A stretch of DNA of 64,000 nucleotides from Sesamum alatum (taxonomy: Eukaryota; Streptophyta; Magnoliopsida; Lamiales; Pedaliaceae): the NCBI GenBank assembly GCA_034509735.1, contig JACGWO010000006.1:15192645-15256644 (forward strand). The letters are read 5' to 3'. Positions 60,216-64,000 of the stretch are shown one piece after another (position 1 is the stretch's first letter; the number at the start of each line of letters is the position of its first letter). The position numbers and the translations under genes are program-made. A model generated the notes under the pieces. It saw only the letters and a list, made by a program, of their open reading frames with translations, ran no database searches and was not told the DNA's origin.

Positions 60216-62885
60216 TCAGTGACTCCTGTTTTCGAATAAAGGCTTGAAATGAGAGCTTAGCCAACTCCAGACGGACAACTTGTTGCCGTAGAATCGCACC
60301 CTAACTGATTTCCGCGACCCTTCTCTTGTAAACTCCAAGTCCTTAGTGACATTACAATCGGTGTTTTCTGGGCCATCAAGCAATGGCAGCATGACGGAAC
60401 CGTCTGATTCCAGATTTTGGATCCAACCACGCAGAAGAAAATTCACAACCTGGAAATATAAACAGAAAATGAAGAGAAAACGCAAAAGTGACGGGATGTA
60501 TAACAGTTCTTGGTGTCTATGGGTACCCGTCTCTTCCATAGGTCTCCAAAGCTAACTGATTTGGGCTACGTCTGATTCTATTTTAAGGTATCTTTGCTTG
60601 TTTACAGGAAATAGAGAGACAAAGATAGAGATAAGTACGCATATTTTTGGGAGTTTTTACGATATTTGTACAAGATAAATAAAAATCAAGTTAAAACATA
60701 TTGAACTATAACCAAGATTTCCACATTTTCAGCCTTAGGAATGCAATGTATGTAATTCAGATTCATCAGCTTACCTCAGGAACTTCATCATGAGGGCAGT
60801 GACCAGCAGGACTTATCTCGTAATACGGAGCGTCTGGAACTTGACATTTGACCTGCAAACCCCAGACAGGCCGGACCCATGGATCTTCCTTCCCGTACAT
60901 GAGACAAATGGGTGTACCGTTCATTTGACACCTATGATCATAAAAGAGCTGGATATTCTTAACTTGGAAATGGAAATAAGAATTTGAATTCATATCTTTG
61001 CTGCAAGGTGGATTTGTATTGCACCAACCTTGTTAAAGCTTCCTTAAAGGATAATTGTCCTTGAGGAGCGAATATGATCGAGGCAAACGAGGCAGCAGCC
61101 GCTGGATGTTGTGTTGTCTCAATGATACGAGAAAACACTTCATCAACCTTTGTTGAGTGATCAGCATAAACTTGCTTCAGTATTTCTGCAATACTTCTTG
61201 GATCACTTATTTTCTGCCATCTAGAATGACAAAATGGATACTGAATTTAGGAAGATAGACGTATACAGACGAAAAGCAATGGGTTAAGAAGAAAAACAGT
61301 AAATTCTCTTTAAATATTTGGGGCGGGGGGAGAGTTAGTAGGTCCGTTAACTTACAAAATTTCTATAAACTTTCTGACGCTGGAAGGGAGAGGAAATGTT
61401 CCGGCCCATGGAAAGATTCTTGATAATCTTGGGGATCTTTCAGGATTAGGGAGAAATCCCCAAAAAGGAGTTGCGTTGAGCAAGGTTACACCTTTCACCA
61501 ATTCAGGGTTGCATGCGGCAAAATAGAGTGCCACAAACCCTCCAAGTGAATTTCCCACTATATAAACGGGTTCTTTAATCACCTGGAATATCAGCTCATT
61601 AATGTAATTCATTCTGCACCAAATTGGCCAATCATTCTAATTATAAGTGTTAATATCTCGAGGTAGATAAGATTGCAATGAGCCATCTATGATACAAAGA
61701 CTACATATACAGAATCTATGAAAACATAACATGACGTCAGTTAGCACGAAGTTCCTTCAATGTACGCAACAAAACAAAGAAATAAGGATCACATCAAGTT
61801 AGTGTATATAACAGGAAACGTTCTTGGAAAGAAAATAGCAAACAGAAGCTCCAATAAGTTAATAATATAACAGTATTCCTATAGAAAATTGTGCAGATGA
61901 TGACAGTAGCTTCAAACATAGAACTTTTATAGGCAGCGTCGAACACAGGAAAGTGTGTAAAAGAAGTGCACAGAGCTGAATTAAATTAAGTGCTAGGCTT
62001 TCAGGCTTAAAAATATTATTTGCAGTCAAGAAACTTAGAAAGCAACAATTTTAACTTAGTTACAACTTCGGGTGCTCAAAGAGTAAAAAGGTGTAATACA
62101 AAAACAATAACGTCCATAGAGTTTCAGGGTACCTCTTCGACAAAATAGCGCACTTGGTCCCGCCATAAATCGATTGAATAAACTAGTTCTTTGGCCCAAG
62201 TCTCACTTTCATCCCCAAAGCCCCAAACATTACTTTCTTGATCTAACATATACTTATTTCCATCCTTAGACTGCATAGTTGGATCTTCACATGGCAATGA
62301 CATGCCCTGACCCAGAAAATCAAGAGCCCATGCTCTATAATCACGACCAAGATCTTTCAACTGTTTTTCATAATGAAACGATCCCACACCAAATCCAGGA
62401 AGGAAAAGAACCGGTGGGGAACCTACGTTCTCCGACCCTGAAGTTTCATAATGGACAGTGAATTTTGGCTTCCATTCCCAGAAACTGCTGCTAATGGGAG
62501 CTACATTGTCACCATTGTCTTCATCTGGCAAACTAGGAATTGAGACCTTGGGAATTGACTGTCTACTATCGGTCACATTGCTTCCACCCTCTTCTCCATC
62601 AAGTACATAAGAGTTATAAGTTCCAGTTACGACACTTGAATCAACATTTTCATAACTGTTAAGACCGCAAACTGTTCTAGAAGATCGGTATCGGTCAAGT
62701 CTTTTTGTCTTTAAACTATCTGGGTGAGAGTATCTTGAAGACGCCAAACCTGATTCTACTACAAAACAAAATAACCTTCTTTGTCTTACTATGGGAAGCT
62801 TGGATCGATGTGAACTCAAGTCCTTTACGCCTCCAAAGTTCACAATATAACAACAGTGTGCAGCATGGCAAGATAAAATTTCCAT
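60216..62885 (-). CDS. PPH: Pheophytinase, chloroplastic (PPH), 5 exons
   Basis: An alpha/beta hydrolase that removes phytol from Mg-free pheophytin a to give pheophorbide a in senescing chloroplasts, a step of the PAO/phyllobilin pathway. Coding exons (minus) are 62,133-62,885, 61,356-61,582, 61,029-61,220, 60,775-60,931 and 60,216-60,449, all with GT..AG introns and matching phase, giving 520 residues. Residues 1-130 are Ser/Arg-rich and variable, as expected for a transit peptide region. The hydrolase begins at LFLPGFGVGSFHYEKQLKDL. The nucleophile is Ser263 in GNSLGG, the general base His435 in SPAGHCPHDEVPE, and an acid candidate is Asp407 in YGKEDPWVRP. The PPH-specific block VTLLNATPFWGFLPNPERSP is present. 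It is slightly longer than the 484-residue Arabidopsis protein because of the N-terminus. The start is the first ATG after a probable 5' UTR acceptor, and everything essential is intact. Confidence 0.96.
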
Positions 62886-64000
62886 CCTCAGGAGTAGCTA
62901 TCTGAAAGGAGTGACCAAGTGAAAGTAAGATAAAACCACAAATTCCAGCCCACGATACACAATAAGAAAGATCAAGCTTTACTTTTAAGCATGCAATTGC
63001 CTCTCTAATGATCATTTATTTTCACTTCTTTGGTTATTAGATGGCCAATTGAGCCGTGACCCATGAACTAAATCCCTAAACGAAACTCATCAATATTAGT
63101 ACTTTGGTCACGACTCAATCAACCATTTCATTTTGAACAATGTAAAGAGTTGGATTTAAAGACCACTTTCTAAGCTACACTGGCATGGATACTTCATTCA
63201 AAGTACATATTTTTTCCGTTGCAATGATAAGTTACTCCGCTGTTCCTTCTCATTGTTTCAACCATCCTTGAACTATGAATACATTTTCTTGTCATCTAAG
63301 CCTAGCAACAACTGTTCCTCTAAACATGAAAGAATTTGAACAACTAGGATAAAACAATTAGTTCAAGAGGGCTGCATAAGTATCCTGTAAGCAACCTATG
63401 GTCCCGGAAACATAGACTAACCATGGTGGTGATCGGAGTTGAATCCACCCAAACTTTTTTATACCGAAAAAACATTAATAATAAGAATAATAATTTCAAC
63501 GTTGGGGTGGGGAGCTGAGGGGATAGGGGCACTAAGGTTGTCTTGATAACCTCAAGAATTTCTACAAATCAACCTATAGACAAAATTGCGCTAGAACTTC
63601 TTGCTTCAGAGTTCACTCTCTCAACATCTTTGGCAATTTCTCATACCTAATCCAAGACTCACCACAACAATAATCAAATTGGAGGAGAGATCACTAGAAC
63701 AGCAAATTAAACTATAATTTCTTCAAAGAATCACAGACCCACAAAAGCAATAAACTATTACCACCAAACCAGAATCCCAAGAAACCAAAAATTCCAGAAG
63801 CTAAGTAAAATTTGTAAAGAGTATAAACCAATAAAATACAAGCACAGAATGGTCAAGAAAAGATCTTTTACCTCTATGAAAAAAGCCCAGATGTCATCAA
63901 CCGAACTTCCAAGAATCCCGGAGAAAAATAAAAAGCTACTCAAAATAATTAAATAAATAGAGGGATGCTCCACAGATCTCCAGAAAAAGAGAGAAAAGTA
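62886..64000 (-). other. PPH 5' UTR with a probable intron of about 1 kb
   Basis: Seventeen bases upstream of the ATG is an acceptor-like CTTTCAG|ATAGC (62,902/62,903). A good donor CATAGAG|GTAAAAG lies at 63,871/63,870, with a leader exon from 63,871 to the window edge or beyond. Between them I see no coding region. The splice pair is inferred from sequence alone. Confidence 0.5.

Overview
This is a plant nuclear genomic window, most likely from a eudicot. The evidence is intron-rich genes with GT..AG junctions, very AT-rich intergenic DNA, and dense nested plant transposons: Ty3/gypsy LTR elements, L1-type LINEs whose second reading frame ends in an RNase H domain, hAT elements and Mutator-like MITEs. 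The species cannot be fixed from the sequence. Only two host genes are well supported, one near each end, both on the minus strand. A possible first exon of a third gene lies at the far left.

Left part (1-15,960). A nested pair of small hAT-like elements (1369-2948, with another at 1381-1760) precedes a 12-exon gene for the ribosome-biogenesis factor NOP53/SMO4 (4111-8173, minus). Its upstream region carries a telo-box-like motif, a site II motif and a G-box. Then come about 7.5 kb of gene-free DNA. They hold a tandem duplication, a broken LINE (endonuclease at 10,952 and reverse transcriptase at 12,376-13,390) pierced by MITEs, and a Helitron-like candidate.

Middle (15,960-56,265) is a transposon nest of about 40 kb. 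A degenerate LINE (15,960-20,748) is followed by a MITE whose two ends, marked by the same 9-bp target duplication, are now 19.3 kb apart (20,774-40,040). Inside it sit a Ty3/gypsy element (21,154-36,456, minus, TSD ATTTG) and a hAT element (36,751-39,618, TSD GATGAGAC). The gypsy element was hit by a LINE in its reverse-transcriptase region (25,984-31,664) and by a solo LTR inside its 5' LTR (33,489-35,482). Next are a tRNA-derived SINE, a second LTR element with gag remnants but no recognisable polymerase (40,762-49,279, TSD ATTTA) that hosts another solo LTR (42,724-44,938), and a longer copy of the same LINE family in the opposite orientation (49,392-56,249).

Right part (56,265-64,000). 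A Mutator-like foldback MITE, a short Helitron-like candidate and simple repeats lead to the gene for chloroplast pheophytinase (PPH, 60,216-62,885, minus). This alpha/beta hydrolase removes phytol from pheophytin during chlorophyll breakdown. Its 5' UTR appears to contain an intron of about 1 kb.

The two genes are functionally unrelated. I found no convincing new multi-gene system. The most interesting signals are inside the transposons: a stop/start overlap (TAATG) between the two LINE reading frames kept in both copies, repeated perfect palindromes in the LINE 3' UTR, a WRKY-type motif cluster and a minisatellite just upstream of TATA boxes in two related solo LTRs, and a hairpin cluster in the hAT element.
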